A DNA stretch of 44,087 nt from Olavius sp. associated proteobacterium Delta 1 (lineage in GTDB: Bacteria > Desulfobacterota > Desulfobacteria > Desulfobacterales > JAFDCJ01): positions 1 through 44,087 of the forward strand of contig CACVKW010001536.1 in assembly GCA_902749685.1 (NCBI GenBank). The letters run 5' to 3'. The notes beneath the pieces are model-generated. The model ran no database searches. It saw only the letters and a program-made list of their open reading frames with translations, and was not told the origin of the DNA. Position numbers and translations under genes: made by a program. This document shows, piece after piece, positions 41,831 to 44,087 of the stretch; the first letter of the stretch is position 1; every line of letters starts with the position of its first letter.

Positions 41831-42127
41831 TTACTCCGAAAATCCATAGTGAAAAATTTCGTAGTGTGTTTCACCTCCCAGCAGATCGTCAATCTGGCTT
41901 TGAACTTTATTGCGATCTTCGCTTTTCAGCCATTTATCCCAATCTTCCGACGACTGCCAGGTGCTGATGACCATAAATTCTTCCGGATTATCCATACTTC
42001 GCAAAGTTTCACCGGTGATATAGCCGGATTGAGTCGCAGCTGATGCTCTCATCTGCCGAAAGAGGGGAATCATCTTTCTGGCCTTGTCCTGTGGAACCGT
42101 GCGTCTGATGAAGATTTTTACTGCCAT
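41831..42127 (-). CDS. Antibiotic biosynthesis monooxygenase (ABM) domain protein
   Basis: This 98-residue protein has the ferredoxin-like ABM fold, seen in the start MAVKIFIRRTVPQDKA, RASAATQSGYITGETL, and EEFMVISTWQSSEDWDKWL. Such small dimers include quinol monooxygenases and heme-degrading enzymes, but many have no known reaction and may act as stress or binding proteins in anaerobes. GGGAGGTT precedes the ATG. It converges with gap and precedes rsmA's terminal region without a clear operon. Confidence 0.85.
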   Translation of the reverse strand: MAVKIFIRRTVPQDKARKMIPLFRQMRASAATQSGYITGETLRSMDNPEEFMVISTWQSSEDWDKWLKSEDRNKVQSQIDDLLGGETHYEIFHYGFSE

Positions 42128-42225
42128 ATTAACCTCCCTTGAATGTGGTTTTTCGATTTAAATCGGTTACATCTATATTAATACCACCACCATGTCGGGT
42201 CAAGGTTTAAAATGGGAGCAGGGCT

Positions 42226-42367
42226 GAACAGCGAACCGCAGAACCGCAGAATAACGAATATCGAATGTCGAAGGAATGTATTCTATCTATTTTAAAAAGA
42301 TTGAGCGAAGCGAAACTATCCTTCGTAATTCTGCGGTTCGATATTCGATATTCTGCGGTTCGCTGTT
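42226..42367. repeat. Paired word arrays with GAGCGAAGCGAA core
   Basis: Left arm (42226-42275) contains GAACCGCA twice and then GAATAAC, GAATATC, GAATGTC, GAAGGA. Right arm (42319-42367) is the complement (TCCTTCG, ATTCTGCGGTTC, GATATTC twice, TGCGGTTC). The core GAGCGAAGCGAA sits at 42303-42314. Word length is mixed, 8 then 7 bp. It separates the ABM and rsmA genes. Confidence 0.88.
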
Positions 42368-42380
42368 TAGCTTTTGCCTC

Positions 42381-43241
42381 TCAACTTTCACCTTGCACCA
42401 TCGCTTCTCTCAAGCATACTTCAAGAGATACAAACTCGCCGGGCTGCAGGGTTTCCGCCCTGCGGGAAGGATCGATCCCAGCCGAGGTCAAGGCCCGCAG
42501 GGCGGTTTGAGAATCAATGGGAAGCCCGCTGGCCGCCAGAGCGTTTTTTAAGGTTTTGCGTCTGTTGCCGAAAGCCGCCTTAATGACCGCGAACAACATC
42601 GCTTCGTCATGGGGCCCATAATCTGTTGTGGGCTTAAATTTTATTTCTATAACGGCTGAATCAATTTTCGGCTGTGGATAAAATGCACTGGCTTTGACAT
42701 TTAGCAGGGTTCTAATTTCCGCGCAGTATCTGAGCATGGCTGTAATGCGACCGTATTCTTTACCGCCGGGTCGGGCGGCGATCCGTTGTGCCAGTTCCTT
42801 TTGGAACATAAAAACCGCCCGATTAAAATCATTGCGTGATTGAATTAATTTGATCAGAATCTGAGAAGAAATATTGTAGGGCAGGTTGCCGATAACCGTA
42901 ATTTTGCGATCGGCTGAAGCCGTAAATTTGCGCAGGTCAATTTGAAGAATATCCCCTGCCATAATTTCACAATTGGTAATTTTATGGGTCAGCAATTCTG
43001 TTTTGAGCAGATCAATAAGCTGGTGATCTTTTTCGACGGCATATAGCTTTTTTACGGTCTGCGCCAGCGGAATGGTTAAGGCACCCAGACCGGCGCCGAT
43101 TTCCAAAACCACATCCTGCGGTGATAATCGGGCCCTGGCCGCAATTGTTGCGGCAGTAGACGGATCGGAGAGAAAGGATTGCCCCAGGCGCTTTTTAGGT
43201 CGGAGTTCCCAGGCTTTAAGCAGTGTTTTTGGTGATGTCAT
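42381..43241 (-). CDS. 16S rRNA (adenine1518/1519-N6) dimethyltransferase RsmA
   Basis: The 286-residue enzyme dimethylates two adenines in helix 45 of 16S rRNA. Motifs are KKRLGQSFLSD near the start, the SAM site EIGAGLGALT, EKD after the next strand, and the catalytic GNLPYNISSQ. The C-terminal domain (ALRALTSAGIDPSRRAETLQ) is typical of KsgA/RsmA. GGAG precedes the ATG. Length is normal. It is transcribed alone toward a large inverted repeat. Confidence 0.95.
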   Translation of the reverse strand: MTSPKTLLKAWELRPKKRLGQSFLSDPSTAATIAARARLSPQDVVLEIGAGLGALTIPLAQTVKKLYAVEKDHQLIDLLKTELLTHKITNCEIMAGDILQIDLRKFTASADRKITVIGNLPYNISSQILIKLIQSRNDFNRAVFMFQKELAQRIAARPGGKEYGRITAMLRYCAEIRTLLNVKASAFYPQPKIDSAVIEIKFKPTTDYGPHDEAMLFAVIKAAFGNRRKTLKNALAASGLPIDSQTALRALTSAGIDPSRRAETLQPGEFVSLEVCLREAMVQGES

Positions 43242-43337
43242 TAGTAATTTCTCCGCCCGACAAATTTCATTTTAAGTAACAGGATTTTTTACTGTTTTCA
43301 ATGCTAAGTTCAATTTCCAGGCTAAAAATCCAAATAC

Positions 43338-43366
43338 TTGACTTTTTTGCAAATGCTAATTATTTT
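43338..43366 (+). promoter_or_regulatory. Candidate promoter and structured leader for the 43574 gene
   Basis: TTGACT (43338-43343) and TATTTT (43361-43366) are 17 bp apart. The roughly 200-base leader could hold a stem of GTGGTTTTA (43417-43425) with TAGAACCAC (43446-43454) and a smaller GCGGT/ACCGC stem (43476-43488). Apart from this, the gap 43242-43573 shows nothing recognisable. Confidence 0.35.
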
Positions 43367-43573
43367 TTATCGTATTTTCTTTGGGTTAGGGGCGTGCAAA
43401 AATTTCCATCCTAGGTGTGGTTTTAGCCTATTAATACCTGAGTTTTAGAACCACTATCATCGCTGAAAATCAATTGCGGTTTGACCGCGAACTTTGCTAA
43501 GTGTTATTTGCATCCAAAATTCAGGTAATAATTCGAATATCTAAATTGCTACCCTTTTACAAAGGAGGAATCA

Positions 43574-43939
43574 ATGCCTAGAAGGAAGGGGAAGACAACC
43601 AGTTTCGATGCCATGGTCAAATTTTTTATGCAAAATTATAACATCCCGACAAAAAAAGATGTCGACCAGCTGATGATCAGATTGGATCGCCTGGAAAATT
43701 TAATTAAAAGCTCGATGGGCTCCTGCAATTCCAAAACCCAGATGGCCCGCCGGAAAACCTCACTGACGGCTGTTGATATCGTGCTGGAAACCATCAAGCA
43801 CTCGAAACAGGGAATAGATTTTGCTCAAATTCAGGCTAAAACCGGTTTTGACGAAAAGAAAATTCGGAATATTATATTCCGCCTGAATAAGACCGCTAAA
43901 ATTAAGCGCAAAAGCAGAGGGATATATATTGCAACATAG
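43574..43939 (+). CDS. Putative winged-helix DNA-binding protein, 121 aa
   Basis: The basic N-terminus (MPRRKGKTTSFDAMVKFFM) is followed by a short coiled coil (KKDVDQLMIRLDRLENLIK, about 26-44), probably a dimerisation element. A flexible linker leads to a C-terminal domain (about 70-121) that reads as a winged helix: DIVLETIKHSKQGIDFAQIQ, then FDEKKIRNIIFRLNKTAKI and a wing ending KSRGIYIAT. This suggests a small nucleoid or transcription factor. I do not recognise the named family. AAAGGAGG precedes the ATG at ideal spacing. Confidence 0.7.
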   Translation: MPRRKGKTTSFDAMVKFFMQNYNIPTKKDVDQLMIRLDRLENLIKSSMGSCNSKTQMARRKTSLTAVDIVLETIKHSKQGIDFAQIQAKTGFDEKKIRNIIFRLNKTAKIKRKSRGIYIAT

Positions 43940-44024
43940 TGTTATGTTTTAAATGTAATTTGCATAAGTCGGATTAAATTAATAATAGTTTTCATTGCTG
44001 TCCAAAATAATTTGAAAATCAAAT

Positions 44025-44049
44025 ACTGCCTTTAATAAAAACAGGCAGT
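44025..44049. terminator. Hairpin near the window end
   Basis: ACTGCCT (44025-44031) and AGGCAGT (44043-44049) form a perfect 7-bp stem around an A/T loop, 85 bp after the winged-helix gene. No clear T run follows. Confidence 0.35.
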
Positions 44050-44087
44050 TATAAACGGGAAATTAGTGATTTAGAAATCAGGTTGTA

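Overview
The window looks like chromosome of an anaerobic, Desulfobacterales-like member of the Desulfobacterota. It carries a bacterial-type Wood-Ljungdahl carbonyl branch (corrinoid activator, acsD, cooS, acsB, acsC, acsE), a DUF3786 protein, a TRAP transporter of the 2-oxoacid-type family, sigma-54 promoters and a chemoreceptor-like tail. The lineage is inferred from gene content only; no rRNA or tRNA gene was seen.

Layout. 1-4.7 kb: repeat arrays, an SF2 helicase, then small hypothetical and membrane proteins on the + strand. 4.7-7.0 kb: lemA, a TPM-domain protein and a nucleotidyltransferase-like gene on the - strand. 7.0-8.9 kb: a sigma-54 promoter driving a 75-residue Cys-rich protein, then an isochorismatase-type hydrolase. 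8.9-12.1 kb: a phage-shock module (pspA-pspB-pspC divergent from pspF, with a membrane-anchored rhodanese convergent to pspF). 12.4-17.5 kb: an old-yellow-enzyme/dienoyl-CoA-reductase-type flavoprotein, a badly decayed penicillin-acylase pseudogene, and rmuC. 17.5-20.7 kb: TRAP transporter dctQ-dctM-dctP. 21.5-35.9 kb: a CoA-transferase/GNAT fusion, then the corrinoid activator and the CODH/ACS genes. 36.1-43.9 kb: a 1393-residue PPDK-like protein, a GAPDH, a small monooxygenase-fold protein, rsmA and a putative winged-helix protein.

Working together: AcsE moves a methyl group from methyl-tetrahydrofolate to the corrinoid protein AcsCD, the activator re-reduces that corrinoid, CooS makes CO from CO2, and AcsB joins methyl, CO and CoA into acetyl-CoA. 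The set can run in either direction, for CO2 fixation or acetate oxidation.

The most unusual signal is not a gene. Most intergenic gaps over about 100 bp contain arrays of short degenerate words with a fixed pitch, usually 7 bp, at some loci 8 or 10 bp. At many sites a second array of the complementary word follows in inverted orientation, so each locus could fold into a long hairpin. The word differs from locus to locus but is conserved within a locus. All four CODH/ACS spacers from cooS to the DUF3786 gene carry such an element, each with its own word. Three arrays share a 20-bp leader-like sequence, three have a related core between their arms, and several genes take their stop codon from the words. 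I could not test this computationally; all coordinates were read by eye.
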